Positions 11,622 through 22,037 of a DNA stretch of 64,000 nucleotides are shown here, piece after piece. Under the pieces are notes generated by a model. That model saw only the letters and a list, made by a program, of their open reading frames with translations, was not told the DNA's origin and searched no databases. The position numbers were made by a program, and so were the translations under genes. Origin of the DNA: Paracoccaceae bacterium. Its GTDB lineage: Bacteria; Pseudomonadota; Alphaproteobacteria; Rhodobacterales; Rhodobacteraceae. How positions within the stretch are numbered: the stretch's first letter is position 1; each line of letters opens with the position of its first letter. The stretch covers positions 62,001 through 126,000 of the forward strand of contig JANQPC010000100.1 in NCBI GenBank assembly GCA_028285485.1, in the 5' to 3' direction.

Positions 11622-13223
11622 TTACTGCTGGGTGATGCGCCCATCGGTATAGGGCTGATAGCTGCCGCCCTCGGCCGCCATGAAATCGGCCACCACAACC
11701 TCGAGCCCCGGCCCGAAATCGTAAGCGTTCATGCCCTCTTCGAACATCGCGTAGCCGTCGCCGCCGTTGCGCATGTAGTTGTTGGTGACAACGCCGTAGG
11801 TGGCGGCAGGGTCAATCGGCGCGAAACCGTCGCCATCGGCCACCATCACCTCCACGATCCGGCTGCCTGGCGCCCCAGCGGTGCTCCAGGTGTATTTCAT
11901 GCCGGAGACTTGCGGGAAGCGGCCCGCGCCCTCTTCCACCTGGCTAACCCCGTTTTCCAGCGCGTCGATGATCTGCTGGCCGGTGGCCTCGAACGTGGCC
12001 AGCGTGTTCTGGAACGGCAGAACCGTGAGGATCTCGCCCATCGTAACCTCGCCCTCATCGATCGAGGCGCGCAGGCCGCCGCCGTTCTGGATTGCGATCC
12101 TGATGCCCTGATCCTTCACACGATCCAGCATCGCGTCGGCCACGAGGTTGCCCATCTGGCATTCAACGGCGCGGCAGCTCTCACGCTCGCCATCGATCGG
12201 CGCGGCGGAACTGGCCACGACCGTGTTCTTCAGCTCTTCGATCGGGCCGGCCAGCTCAGCCACCCGCGCCACGATATCCGCATCCTCTTCGACCGAGGCG
12301 TCAAGCACGATTGTATCGCCCGCGGCATAAACAAGCGCGCCCGCGTCATCGAAGGTCAGCTCAAGATGGCCAACATATTTCGAGTATGCGTAGGCCTGAA
12401 CAACCGGCACCAGCGTGCCGTCTTCCTGGCTGACCCAAGTGGGATAGGCCCCGGCGCGATCGGGATCTGAGGCACTGAGATAGGTGTGTGAATGGCCGCC
12501 CACGATGGCATCGATGCCAGGCACCGCTTCGGCAATCGCCACATCCTTGGGCAGGCCCACATGGTTAAGCGCGATGATCTTCGTCACGCCCTCTGCGGTA
12601 AGCGCTTCCACATCCGCCGACAGCGCATCGATCTCATCCTGGAAGATCACCGCATCGCCGGGCGAGGAGGTTTCAACCGTATCGGTGGCGAGCGCGGAGA
12701 TGATGCCGATCTTTTCGCCGCCCACTTCAAGCACCACGTGGTTTTCCACGAGCCCGTTCAGAAGGTTCGATTGCGAAAGATCAAGGTTGCCGGAGATCAC
12801 CGGGAATTCGACCGCATTGACAAATTCGGCAAGCTTTTCAGGCCCGTCATCGAACTCGTGGTTGCCCACCGCCATCGCATCGAAGCCGATGGCGTTCATG
12901 AACTCTGCTTCCACCGCGCCCTTATAGGTGGTGTACATCATCGAGCCCTGGAACTGATCGCCCGCATCGAGCACGATCACATTCTCGCCCGCCGCCGTCA
13001 GCGCATCGCGCAATTCGTTGATCTTGGTGGCCACGCGCGCAACGCCGCCGAAGCACTTGCCCTCGGTATTGTCTTCCGCAGAGCAGGTGGAATCGAAGCG
13101 GTTGATCGGTTCGATCCGGCTATGCAGATCGTTGATATGCAGAACGTGCAGCGTGTACTCTGCCGAAGCCGCGCCGGCGGTAACGGCAAGCGCGGCAGCC
13201 GTGGTCATCAGGCGTGCGAGCAT
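11622..13223 (-). CDS. Secreted 5'-nucleotidase / UDP-sugar hydrolase family protein (UshA-like)
   Basis: Metallophosphoesterase of 533 aa predicted to release phosphate and nucleosides from extracellular nucleotides. A signal peptide (MLARLMTTAAALAVTAGAASA) precedes the catalytic domain. Metal ligands seen are HINDLHSR, LDAGDQFQG, VGNHEFDDG, LNHVG and VGGHSHTYL. The C-terminal 5_nucleotid_C substrate domain includes AIQNGGGLRASI and YGVVTNNYMRNGGDGY. ATG 13223 is chosen because GGGGAG lies at the right distance and the signal peptide begins there. Release of nucleosides would feed the salvage genes elsewhere in the window. No convincing PhoB box is seen upstream. Confidence 0.93.
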   Translation of the reverse strand: MLARLMTTAAALAVTAGAASAEYTLHVLHINDLHSRIEPINRFDSTCSAEDNTEGKCFGGVARVATKINELRDALTAAGENVIVLDAGDQFQGSMMYTTYKGAVEAEFMNAIGFDAMAVGNHEFDDGPEKLAEFVNAVEFPVISGNLDLSQSNLLNGLVENHVVLEVGGEKIGIISALATDTVETSSPGDAVIFQDEIDALSADVEALTAEGVTKIIALNHVGLPKDVAIAEAVPGIDAIVGGHSHTYLSASDPDRAGAYPTWVSQEDGTLVPVVQAYAYSKYVGHLELTFDDAGALVYAAGDTIVLDASVEEDADIVARVAELAGPIEELKNTVVASSAAPIDGERESCRAVECQMGNLVADAMLDRVKDQGIRIAIQNGGGLRASIDEGEVTMGEILTVLPFQNTLATFEATGQQIIDALENGVSQVEEGAGRFPQVSGMKYTWSTAGAPGSRIVEVMVADGDGFAPIDPAATYGVVTNNYMRNGGDGYAMFEEGMNAYDFGPGLEVVVADFMAAEGGSYQPYTDGRITQQ

Positions 13224-13406
13224 GGTTGGTGGTCTCCCCAAGATGGTTCGTGACGGTTTGGTAACTGATTTATGACGCCCACCGTGCCGGAGCGGCGCGG
13301 GAGTGTCAAAGCCCCCGGCGCACAGGTTTTGCCGAGCAATGTAACGGCCATTTGAAAGCGGGCGCGGGGCTTGACGCTGGGCGCGGGCCGCGCCATGCGC
13401 GGGGCC

Positions 13407-13733
13407 ATGCAAATCTACAAGATCCTGCGCCCCGGCGAGTGGCGCGCCTTGATGGAAGCGGGCGCGACCGAGGGCGCGCCCATCGATCTCGCCGATGGCT
13501 ATATCCACTTCTCCACCGCCGGACAGGTCGCCGAGACGGCGGCCAAGCATTTTGCGGGCGAGACCGACCTACTCCTGGCCGCGGTGAGGAGCGATCCGCT
13601 TGGCGATGCGCTGAAATGGGAGCCCTCGCGGGGCGGCGCGCTGTTCCCGCATCTCTACCGCCCGCTGCGGCTTGCCGATCTTAGCTGGGTGCGGCCCATG
13701 CGGTTCGATACGCTGCCCGACGGGGTGGAATGA
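13407..13733 (+). CDS. DUF952 family protein
   Basis: Small cytosolic protein of 108 aa matching the DUF952 pattern: an N-terminal YKILRPGEW followed by [19 protein letters not shown]. The family function is not established. It shares a 4-bp ATGA overlap with pyrD, so the two are probably co-translated. ATG 13407 gives the typical N-terminus; an in-frame ATG at 13395 would add four residues. It is divergent from the 5'-nucleotidase gene across a 183-bp gap. Confidence 0.88.
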   Translation: MQIYKILRPGEWRALMEAGATEGAPIDLADGYIHFSTAGQVAETAAKHFAGETDLLLAAVRSDPLGDALKWEPSRGGALFPHLYRPLRLADLSWVRPMRFDTLPDGVE

Positions 13734-14788
13734 CCCTCGCCGAACGCATCGCGCTGCCGCTCCTACGGCAGGTGGATCCGGAGCGCGCGCATGCGCTGGC
13801 GCTGAAAGGGCTCAGGCTGGGCCTTGCCCCGCTTCCTGGGCCGGTCACGAGCGACCGCCTGCGCGTTGAATTGGCGGGGCTCGCCCTGCCAAACCCGGTG
13901 GGCCTTGCCGCAGGGTTTGACAAGAATGCCGAGGCGACTGCGCCGCTCATGCGCGCGGGCTTTGGCTTTCTCGAAGTGGGCGCCGCAACGCCCCGCCCCC
14001 AGCCTGGCAACCCCAGGCCCCGGCTGTTTCGCCTGGCCGAAGATCGCGCCGCGATCAACCGCTTCGGGTTCAACAACGAAGGTGCCACAGCCATTGCGGC
14101 GCGGTTGGCGGCGCGGCCCGCCGGCATTCCCGTTGGCCTGAACCTCGGTGCCAACAAGGACAGCGCGGATCGCGCCGCGGATTTCGCCAATGTGCTGGCA
14201 ACTTGCGGGGCGCATGTGGAATTTGCCACCGTCAACGTCTCTTCCCCCAATACCGAACGGCTGCGCGATCTTCAGGGCCGCGCAGCGCTTTCGGCGCTGC
14301 TTGATGGCGTGCTTTCGGCCAATACATCGCTTGCACGGCCCGTTCCCATCTTCCTCAAGATCGCCCCGGATTTGGGGGATCGCGAGCTTGGCGATATTGC
14401 GGAACTGGCGATGGAAAAGGCGCTTGCAGGCATCATCGCCACGAACACCACGCTATCGCGCGAGGGCCTCCAAAGCCACCATGCGGGCGAGGCGGGCGGG
14501 CTTTCCGGCGCGCCGCTCTTCGAACGATCCACGCGCGTGCTGGCAAGGCTATCGGCGATGACCGGGGGCGAGGTGCCGCTGATTGGCGTGGGCGGCGTGG
14601 GTTCCGCAGAACAGGCGTTTGCGAAGATCGCCGCGGGGGCCTCGGCGGTGCAGCTCTATACCGCGATGGTGTATGAGGGCCTTTCACTGGCGGCAGAGAT
14701 TGCGCGGGGCCTTGATGCGTTGCTTAAAGCGCGCGGCTTTTCATCTGCGCAGGAGGCGGTGGGAACCGAGCGGGATCGCTGGGCCTAG
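13730..14788 (+). CDS. pyrD: Dihydroorotate dehydrogenase (quinone), class 2
   Basis: Oxidises dihydroorotate to orotate and passes electrons to quinone in pyrimidine biosynthesis. 352 aa with the class 2 N-terminal membrane-association helices ([20 protein letters not shown]). FMN and substrate motifs include [21 protein letters not shown], the catalytic Ser loop TVNVSSPNT, and [12 protein letters not shown] near the C-terminus. It overlaps the DUF952 gene upstream. Its stop TAG overlaps the opposite-strand MATE stop within a single CTAG (14785-14788). Confidence 0.96.
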   Translation: MTLAERIALPLLRQVDPERAHALALKGLRLGLAPLPGPVTSDRLRVELAGLALPNPVGLAAGFDKNAEATAPLMRAGFGFLEVGAATPRPQPGNPRPRLFRLAEDRAAINRFGFNNEGATAIAARLAARPAGIPVGLNLGANKDSADRAADFANVLATCGAHVEFATVNVSSPNTERLRDLQGRAALSALLDGVLSANTSLARPVPIFLKIAPDLGDRELGDIAELAMEKALAGIIATNTTLSREGLQSHHAGEAGGLSGAPLFERSTRVLARLSAMTGGEVPLIGVGGVGSAEQAFAKIAAGASAVQLYTAMVYEGLSLAAEIARGLDALLKARGFSSAQEAVGTERDRWA

Positions 14789-16110
14789 CCATCGGCGGCC
14801 CGTTCCAGCGCCGGGTAGCGCAGGCCAAGGGTGATGCCCCGCGCGATGAATGAGATCAGCAGCGCAACCCACAGCCCGTGATTTCCCAGGCTCGGAACCA
14901 GCGCCAACGCGGCCACGCAATAGATCGCAAAGGAGACGAGCATCATGTTGCGCATATCCGCCGTGCGCGTGGCACCAATGAAGATGCCGTCAAACATCCA
15001 GGCGGCCACGCCCGCGAGCGGCGCGATCACCATGTATATCAGGTAGATGCGAGCCTCGGCGCGCACTTCTTCTGCCGTTGTCATGATGTCGATCGCCCAG
15101 GGGCCGAATAGAGCGAACAGGAGCGATAGCGTGACCACCGTTGCCAGCGCCCAGACGCCCGACAGAACGGAACTGCGGCGCAATTCCGCCCGACGCCGCC
15201 CGCCCATGGCCTGGCCCACAAGCGTTTCGGCGGCAAAAGCGAACCCGTCCATCGCATAGGCGGTCACCATCAGGAATTGCAGCAGGATCTGGTTGGCTGC
15301 GAGCGGGACATCCCCGAAATCGGAGCCAACGAACATGAAGGAAACGAAGATTGCTTCGAGCAGCACCGAACGCACGAGAATATCGCCGTTCACCGCCGCC
15401 AGGCGCTTCAGCTTCGCACCATCGAACACACGCGCCCAAGCACGCCAGTGGGGCCGCGCGAAGGCGCCGCGGCACAACCAGAGGCCCAGCGCGAAGCCCG
15501 ACCACTCCGCGAGGAAGGTGGCAAAGGCCACGCCTTCTACGCCCCAGCCGAGGCCCAGAACGAAGTAGAAGTTCAGCGCAATATTGAGGCCGTTCATCCA
15601 GAGCTGAGTGGCCAGAACCGCGCGGGTGCGCTCGGCCGCAATCAACCAGCCGGTCACCGCATAAACACCTATGGCGGCGGGGGACGACCAGATGCGGATC
15701 GCCATGTAATCCCGCGCCAGCGTCTCGACTTCTTCTGATGCGGGCGCGACGGCGAAGGCGCCCCAGAAAATAGGGATCTGCAAGAGGATCAGCGCCGCGC
15801 CGCCCGCGATCCCGATAAGAAGCGCGCGGGTCAGAACCGCATCCACTTCCGCTTGGTCACCGGCGCCGCGGGCCTGGCTTGCGAAGCCAACGGTGCCCAT
15901 GCGCAGAAAGCCGAACATCCAGTAGACGGCGGAGAGGATGATCGCGCCGATGCCCACGGCCCCGATCGGCGCCGCCTGCCCCATCTGGCCGATCACCCCG
16001 GTATCGACAACGCCGAGGATGGGCACCGTCGCGTTCGACAGCACGATTGGGTAGGCGATGTTGAAAACGCGGGCGTAGGTGAGCCGGGTGTCTGCCTGTG
16101 CCTCAGCCAT
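14785..16110 (-). CDS. MATE family efflux transporter
   Basis: Integral membrane protein of 441 aa with twelve predicted hydrophobic segments and the MATE/DinF start ([26 protein letters not shown]). MATE proteins export cationic drugs or metabolites using a Na+ or H+ gradient; the substrate here cannot be read. Its start overlaps the upstream thioesterase by 8 bp, making it the last gene of a three-gene minus-strand operon. It converges on pyrD with shared stop-codon bases. Confidence 0.93.
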   Translation of the reverse strand: MAEAQADTRLTYARVFNIAYPIVLSNATVPILGVVDTGVIGQMGQAAPIGAVGIGAIILSAVYWMFGFLRMGTVGFASQARGAGDQAEVDAVLTRALLIGIAGGAALILLQIPIFWGAFAVAPASEEVETLARDYMAIRIWSSPAAIGVYAVTGWLIAAERTRAVLATQLWMNGLNIALNFYFVLGLGWGVEGVAFATFLAEWSGFALGLWLCRGAFARPHWRAWARVFDGAKLKRLAAVNGDILVRSVLLEAIFVSFMFVGSDFGDVPLAANQILLQFLMVTAYAMDGFAFAAETLVGQAMGGRRRAELRRSSVLSGVWALATVVTLSLLFALFGPWAIDIMTTAEEVRAEARIYLIYMVIAPLAGVAAWMFDGIFIGATRTADMRNMMLVSFAIYCVAALALVPSLGNHGLWVALLISFIARGITLGLRYPALERAADG

Positions 16111-16612
16111 CCGAGGCGGGCATCAGAAAATGCCCGGTGGCCTGTGCGATCAGCCGATCGCGATTGTCCTGCCACGCCTCGACATGCACGCTGGCATAGC
16201 GGCGCCCGGACCGGATTACGCGCGCCCGCGCATAGGCATCGCGCGGCAGGCCCGAACGCAGATAATCCACTGTAAAGCCAATGGTTTTCGGCATCCGCGG
16301 CATCGTATCGGGCGTGAGCGTTTCGGCATCGATGCGCCCGCTTTCAATCTCATCCCAGAGGATCGACCAGCTGAGCTCCATGATTGCCGAAACCTCAAGA
16401 AACGCCGCCGTGACGCCCCCGTGGATCGCCGGTAACATCGGGTTACCGATCAGCTTGTCATCATAGTTGAGCACGGCGGTCAGCTCATCGCCGTGCCGTT
16501 CGAAGGAAATGCCCAGATACTGGTTGTAGGGCACGCCTTCGACGAGGGCCTTCAGCGCCGCATCCCGGCGCTGCTTGACCACCTGAACGGGTTCGGGCTT
16601 CGGCCGGCTCAT
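16103..16612 (-). CDS. PaaI family thioesterase (first paralogue)
   Basis: Hot-dog fold acyl-CoA thioesterase-like protein of 169 aa. The family motif GNPMLPAIHGGVTAAFLE (HGG region) is followed by FTVDYLRSGLPRDAYARARV. It overlaps the next thioesterase gene by 4 bp (ATGA, 16609-16612) and the MATE gene by 8 bp. The acyl substrate is unknown. It lies beside an acyl-CoA degradation cluster on the other strand, consistent with a role in recycling CoA. Confidence 0.9.
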   Translation of the reverse strand: MSRPKPEPVQVVKQRRDAALKALVEGVPYNQYLGISFERHGDELTAVLNYDDKLIGNPMLPAIHGGVTAAFLEVSAIMELSWSILWDEIESGRIDAETLTPDTMPRMPKTIGFTVDYLRSGLPRDAYARARVIRSGRRYASVHVEAWQDNRDRLIAQATGHFLMPASDG

Positions 16613-17046
16613 GCGCTTTCGCCCCGCGGCTGTTCTACGGTGAAAGAGCCGGTGGCGGTGGCCACCGGGCGCGCCTCATCCTCATCCATCGCCACAGCGC
16701 GCACGAAAGCAACCGAACGGGTGATGTGATGGCAGGTTGCGCGGGCCCGGATCGTCTGCCCGGGCGTGGCGGCGCGCATGTAATCGATCCGCAGATCGAT
16801 CGTGGCGGTTCCGGCGGGCGATTTGGGGTGAGACATGACCGCAGCACCTCCGCAGGTATCCATCAATGCCGAAACCGCCCCCCCGTGGATTACCCCCGTT
16901 ACCGGATCGCCCACAAAGCGCGTATCATAGGGCATCGAGATCTCGGCGATCCCGTTGCCGATCTCTGTCAATGTCATTCCAAGCGCCTTGCAATGGGGGA
17001 TCGCCTCGATGAATTGGCGGGCGATCTGGGCTTTGCGGTCTTCCAT
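16609..17046 (-). CDS. PaaI family thioesterase (second paralogue)
   Basis: Hot-dog thioesterase of 145 aa with the motif GDPVTGVIHGGAVSALMDTCGG and a typical C-terminal VAFVRAVAMDEDEARPVATATGS. ATG 17046 is selected because GGAGGC stands at ribosome-site distance; the open frame upstream has no family similarity. It is the first gene of the thioesterase-thioesterase-MATE operon and is divergent from a MerR gene across 125 bp, so the MerR could control both sides. It is clearly paralogous to the adjacent thioesterase. Confidence 0.9.
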   Translation of the reverse strand: MEDRKAQIARQFIEAIPHCKALGMTLTEIGNGIAEISMPYDTRFVGDPVTGVIHGGAVSALMDTCGGAAVMSHPKSPAGTATIDLRIDYMRAATPGQTIRARATCHHITRSVAFVRAVAMDEDEARPVATATGSFTVEQPRGESA

Positions 17047-17171
17047 GGCGGCGCCTCCGGCTGTGGCTTTGGCGTTTTCGCTTTGCCGCGACCTGCCCGC
17101 AAGCGCAATTTGAAGACCGGCCCGTTGCCCCGGGGCCCCGCCCTGCATAGTCTGGGGGTAGGGAGAGACTG

Positions 17172-17564
17172 ATGGATAACACCCGGCTGTCTTTCAAGGA
17201 GATGTGCGCCCGCTTCGATGTAACGCCGCGCACGCTGCGCTATTACGAATATATCGAGCTTCTGAAACCCGAGCGCGTGGGGCGCTCGCGCTTCTACGGC
17301 CCCCGCGAAACCGCGCGGATGACGTTGATCCTGCGGGGCCGCCGCTTTGGCTTCAGCCTTGAGGAAATCCGCCAGTGGCTTGAGCTTTACGAACAGGAAG
17401 GCTCAGAAGCCCAGAGGCAGGCATGGCAGGAACTGGCCGATCGCCAGATCGCCGCGCTAACCGAAGAAAGCGAGAAGCTGGGGCAGGCCATTGAAGAGTT
17501 GCGGGCCTTGCGGGATGCCCCGTTCAAGGAAAGCCGGCCCGCCGCCAAACCGCCGAAAAAGTGA
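17172..17564 (+). CDS. MerR family transcriptional regulator (tandem copy 1)
   Basis: 130-aa regulator with an N-terminal MerR winged-helix DNA-binding domain (FKEMCARFDVTPRTLRYYEYIELLKPERVG) and a C-terminal coiled-coil dimerisation helix. No Cys cluster for metal or Fe-S binding is present. This subtype, with LILRGRRFGFSLEEIRQWLELYE, is the kind that controls acyl-CoA degradation genes in proteobacteria (for example LiuR). Position at the head of the beta-oxidation cluster supports that role. The Lys/Pro-rich tail is short. Confidence 0.92.
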   Translation: MDNTRLSFKEMCARFDVTPRTLRYYEYIELLKPERVGRSRFYGPRETARMTLILRGRRFGFSLEEIRQWLELYEQEGSEAQRQAWQELADRQIAALTEESEKLGQAIEELRALRDAPFKESRPAAKPPKK

Positions 17565-17575
17565 CGCAACGTCGC

Positions 17576-17591
17576 TTTACGTAAACGTCAA
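17576..17591. promoter_or_regulatory. Palindromic operator candidate for the MerR regulators
   Basis: A perfect 10-bp palindrome TTTACGTAAA (17576-17585) extends to TTTACGTAAACGTCAA, flanked upstream by GACGCAACGTCG. It lies in the 91-bp gap between the two MerR genes, upstream of the second MerR and the acyl-CoA dehydrogenase. ACGT-centred palindromes of this kind are reported for MerR regulators of branched-chain and fatty acid catabolism; the match here is from memory, not a search. Confidence 0.6.
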
Positions 17592-17655
17592 CTTCTTATT
17601 TATCGGCGCGCCCGGATATGCATGCTGAAGCCATTGCAACAGCCGATGACCCAGC

Positions 17656-18072
17656 ATGCCGAGCGATCCAGTAACCGATGACATGTTGACGATCCGCGAG
17701 ATGTGCGAGGCGTTCGATGTAACCCCCCGCACCCTGCGGTTCTACGAAGCCAAAGAGCTTCTCTTCCCCGTGCGGGAGGGCCAGAAGCGCCTCTTCACCC
17801 GGCGCGATCGGGCCCGGCTGAAGCTTATCCTGCGCGGCAAGCGCTTTGGCTTCAGCCTTGAGGATATTCGCCAGCTTCTGAATCTCTACGATGCCGGGGA
17901 TCAGCAGCTGACCCAGCTGACCCGCACCTATGAACTGGCCCAGGACAGGCTTGCGGACATGGAGCGCCAGCGCGAAGAGCTCGACGAAGCGATCGCCGAT
18001 CTCAAGGAACAGCTCAGATGGGGGGCCGACATGATCGCTTCCCTGCAAACCCAGAAAGACGCGGCCGAGTAA
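17656..18072 (+). CDS. MerR family transcriptional regulator (tandem copy 2)
   Basis: 138-aa paralogue of the preceding regulator: MLTIREMCEAFDVTPRTLRFYEAKELLFP, then LILRGKRFGFSLEDIRQLLNLYD and a C-terminal coiled coil rich in Glu, Asp and Gln. ATG 17656 gives MPSDPVTDD before the domain; ATG 17683 is an alternative. It is 33 bp upstream of the long acyl-CoA dehydrogenase and probably co-transcribed with it. The operator at 17576-17591 lies just upstream, suggesting autoregulation of this gene and the cluster. Confidence 0.92.
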   Translation: MPSDPVTDDMLTIREMCEAFDVTPRTLRFYEAKELLFPVREGQKRLFTRRDRARLKLILRGKRFGFSLEDIRQLLNLYDAGDQQLTQLTRTYELAQDRLADMERQREELDEAIADLKEQLRWGADMIASLQTQKDAAE

Positions 18073-18105
18073 CCGCAGCCCCCGTGCAATTGGAGAGATG
18101 TGCCG

Positions 18106-19884
18106 ATGCCGAGCTACACTGCCCCCACCAAGGACACACAGTTTCTGCTGCAAGAGGTGCTGAAGGTCACCGAACAAGACATTCCCGGCTACGAAGACCT
18201 TGATGCGGAGTTCACTGCGGCGGTTCTGGAAGAGGCCGGCAAGTTGGCTGGCGCGGTTCTGGCCCCAACGAACGTGGTGGGCGACAAGCAGGGCTGCACG
18301 CTGGAAAACGGCGTGGTGCGCACACCCGAAGGCTTCAAGGCGGCCTATGACGAGCTGCGCGCGGGCGGGTGGTGCGCGCTCGATGCCGATCCCGAATATG
18401 GCGGCCAGGGCATGCCGGCGCTTCTGAACCTCGCCACGGGCGAATACTTCTCATCGGCCAACATGGCCTTCCAGATGTATTTCGGGCTGACCCATGGCGC
18501 GATCTCGGCCATCGCCGCCCATGGCAGCGATGCGCAGAAGGCAACCTACCTGCCGCAGATGATCGAAGGCAGCTGGTCGGGCACCATGAACCTTACCGAG
18601 CCGCATTGCGGCACCGATCTGGGCTTGATCCGCACTAAGGCAGAGCCGCAAACCGATGGCAGCTACAAGATCACCGGGCAGAAGATCTGGATCTCGGCCG
18701 GTGAGCACGACATGACCGACAATATCGTGCATCTCGTGCTGGCGAAAATCCCCGGCGGCCCGGACGGCATCAAGGGCATCAGCCTCTTCATCGTGCCGAA
18801 GTTCCTCGTGGATGAAGACGGCGCGTTGGGCGAGCGCAATGCGCTTTCCTGCGGCGGGCTCGAAGAAAAGATGGGGATCCACGGCAACGCCACCTGCGTG
18901 ATGAACTACGATGGCGCCACAGGCTATCTCATCGGCGAGATGCACAAGGGCATGCGCGCGATGTTCACCATGATGAACGAGGCACGGCTGCTCGTAGGCA
19001 TGCAAGGCTACGCACAGGCCTCCGTCGCCTATCAAAACGCACTTGGCTTTGCGCAGGACCGTCTTCAGGGCCGCGACGTGACGGGCGCGAAAAACCCTGA
19101 CGGCGCGGCAGACCCGATCATCGTGCACCCCGATGTGCGGCGTAACCTGCTGGATCAGAAGAGCTTCGTGGAAGGCGCGCGCGCCTTCGCGCTCTGGGGC
19201 GCCGAACTGATCGACCGCTCGCACCGGGGCGGCGATGCGGAGGCCGAGGCGCTGATCTCGCTTCTCACCCCCGTCATCAAGGGCTTCCTCACCGACAAGG
19301 GATTTGACGCAACCGTGCTGGCCCAGCAAACGCTTGGCGGTTCGGGCTTTACCCAGGAATGGGGCCTTGAACAGTTCGTGCGCGATGCCCGGATCGCGAT
19401 GATCTACGAGGGCACGAACGGCATCCAGTCGCTCGATCTCGTGGGCCGGAAGCTGGGGCTGAATGGCGGCAAGACGATCATGGGCTTTTTCGACATGATC
19501 AAATCCTTCCTCAAGGAAAACGAGGGCAATGCCGCGATCAAGAGCGATTTCCTCGATCCGCTGAAGGCCGCCTCGAAGGATCTGCAGGCGGCGGCGATGT
19601 ATTTCATGGCCGAAGGAATGAAAAACCCCAATAATGCGCTCTCAGGCTCTTACGATTTCATGCATCTCTTCGGGCATGTGTGCCTGGGCTACATGTGGGC
19701 GCGCCAGGCGATCGCGGCGCAGGCGGCGCTCGACGCGGGCGCCTCGGATCGCGATTTCTACGAGGCCAAGCTTGCCACCGGGCGCTACTACATGAAACGC
19801 CAGCTTCCTGCGACGGCGCTGCACCTTGCACGCATCCAATCGGGCGCCGAACCGGTGATGACCCTCGAAGCCGCGAATTTCTAA
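18106..19884 (+). CDS. Acyl-CoA dehydrogenase with extended C-terminal domain
   Basis: FAD-dependent acyl-CoA alpha,beta-desaturase of about 592 aa, longer than the roughly 380-aa classical enzymes because of an extra C-terminal domain. Motifs are [13 protein letters not shown] and [15 protein letters not shown] (FAD/substrate region) and [24 protein letters not shown] with [13 protein letters not shown]. Roseobacter DmdC (3-methylmercaptopropionyl-CoA dehydrogenase) belongs to this long group, so either general beta-oxidation or DMSP-related use is possible; I cannot decide. ATG 18106 follows GGAGAG at good spacing; GTG 18100 is the alternative. Confidence 0.92.
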   Translation: MPSYTAPTKDTQFLLQEVLKVTEQDIPGYEDLDAEFTAAVLEEAGKLAGAVLAPTNVVGDKQGCTLENGVVRTPEGFKAAYDELRAGGWCALDADPEYGGQGMPALLNLATGEYFSSANMAFQMYFGLTHGAISAIAAHGSDAQKATYLPQMIEGSWSGTMNLTEPHCGTDLGLIRTKAEPQTDGSYKITGQKIWISAGEHDMTDNIVHLVLAKIPGGPDGIKGISLFIVPKFLVDEDGALGERNALSCGGLEEKMGIHGNATCVMNYDGATGYLIGEMHKGMRAMFTMMNEARLLVGMQGYAQASVAYQNALGFAQDRLQGRDVTGAKNPDGAADPIIVHPDVRRNLLDQKSFVEGARAFALWGAELIDRSHRGGDAEAEALISLLTPVIKGFLTDKGFDATVLAQQTLGGSGFTQEWGLEQFVRDARIAMIYEGTNGIQSLDLVGRKLGLNGGKTIMGFFDMIKSFLKENEGNAAIKSDFLDPLKAASKDLQAAAMYFMAEGMKNPNNALSGSYDFMHLFGHVCLGYMWARQAIAAQAALDAGASDRDFYEAKLATGRYYMKRQLPATALHLARIQSGAEPVMTLEAANF

Positions 19885-19898
19885 GGCAGGGCGCGGGC

Positions 19899-20384
19899 AT
19901 GTTGCGAGCCATTCTTTCGCTGGCCCTGGCGTTGGCGGTCGCGCCCACGTTGGCGGCCGCCCAGAAAAGCTACACGGCGCAGGAAATCGCCAACCTGGCC
20001 GGGCGGGTTTACAATCGCGAAGTGCGTCGAGAGGTGGTTCAAGGCCCCACGATGACCCGCAGAGACGTGGGCCCGGACGGCATCGGTTATGTCATCTGGG
20101 GGTATCAAGAGGGCGATGCAGAAGTGTTTCGGCTTGTTGCTCTGTTGGGCACAGACCGGATCGACGTCAACGCCATCGGGTTCGAGGGGTTCGACGGCAG
20201 CCCGCAGTTTTCGATCCCGCGGGGCGCCGGGAACATTCAGATCAGTTTCAACCGGTCGGTTTATGACCATGGCGCGCGCAACGGCCTTACCGTGAACCTC
20301 GTCGGGCAGGAAACGCGCACTTTCACCGTGCCCAAAGAGTACTTTCAAGGCCACCGGGCGTGGTGGCGCGCTACATACGAATAG
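19899..20384 (+). CDS. Secreted protein of unknown function
   Basis: 161-aa protein with a clear Sec signal peptide (MLRAILSLALALAVAPTLAAAQ), so probably periplasmic after cleavage. The mature part has mixed beta content and ends with a conserved-looking Trp/Tyr stretch (FQGHRAWWRATYE). I recognise no domain. It begins 14 bp after the long acyl-CoA dehydrogenase gene and precedes the small RHH-like gene, so it is embedded in the acyl-CoA operon, but its link to the pathway is unclear. Confidence 0.8.
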   Translation: MLRAILSLALALAVAPTLAAAQKSYTAQEIANLAGRVYNREVRREVVQGPTMTRRDVGPDGIGYVIWGYQEGDAEVFRLVALLGTDRIDVNAIGFEGFDGSPQFSIPRGAGNIQISFNRSVYDHGARNGLTVNLVGQETRTFTVPKEYFQGHRAWWRATYE

Positions 20385-20403
20385 GTTCGGACAACACGAT
20401 CAG

Positions 20404-20616
20404 ATGCCCAAGCGCTTCCGCCTTACCCGCCGCTTCCCCTGCGCGATGACCGAAGATGGCTATCGCCGCCTGAAGCGCTTTTCGCAGGAAGCCGGGCTTG
20501 ATGAGGGCGAAGCGCTCTCGTTCCTCTTCGAGAATTTTGACAGCGTGATGGATGAGGACAGTCTCACCCACCGCCTGCGGCTTTTCAATGCAGAGCTCGA
20601 GGCGCGCAAAAAGTGA
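20404..20616 (+). CDS. Small ribbon-helix-helix-like protein, function unknown
   Basis: 70-aa basic/acidic protein. The predicted layout is a short N-terminal strand ([12 protein letters not shown]), a helix ([16 protein letters not shown]), a turn and a second helix ([13 protein letters not shown]), which resembles the ribbon-helix-helix fold. No specific family is recognised. The start ATG 20404 is 19 bp after the secreted-protein gene, and the stop is 19 bp before the next acyl-CoA dehydrogenase, indicating operon membership. Confidence 0.75.
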   Translation: MPKRFRLTRRFPCAMTEDGYRRLKRFSQEAGLDEGEALSFLFENFDSVMDEDSLTHRLRLFNAELEARKK

Positions 20617-20635
20617 TGTCACGGAAGGGAGGCCG

Positions 20636-21778
<1,143 letters not shown>

Positions 21779-21804
21779 TGGGCCAGGAGAAACGCCTCCG
21801 GCGG

Positions 21805-22007
21805 GAGTATTTGGGCCAAAATGAAGAGGCAGGCCCTGAAGTGTTTGGTCGGGCACCCAGGGCCGCCGCGCTTCCGTCAGGCGGCCGGGGCGCTTTCACC
21901 TTGGGCGGCCATCGGCTCTCCAGCCTATACCGCGCCGACAAGACTGCCAGATCGTGGTTAACGAAGGGTTTCGCGCCCCGCGCCCGTTCATCTTGGCAAA
22001 AATACTC
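21805..22007. repeat. Inverted pair of a 21-nt intergenic motif
   Basis: GAGTATTTGGGCCAAAATGAA at 21805-21825 recurs inverted at 21987-22007 (GAGTATTTTTGCCAAGATGAA on the minus strand), with 18 of 21 bases equal. Each copy has a GC-rich CCTCCGGCGGGA or CCGCCGGGAG-like block on its outer side. I recall similar CCTCCGGCGGG-plus-ATATTT-plus-AAATGAAG motifs scattered between genes in Rhodobacteraceae. The two copies bracket about 160 bp without a gene. Confidence 0.6.
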
Positions 22008-22037
22008 AATCGCGGCGCTGCCGCCGGGAGACACGAT

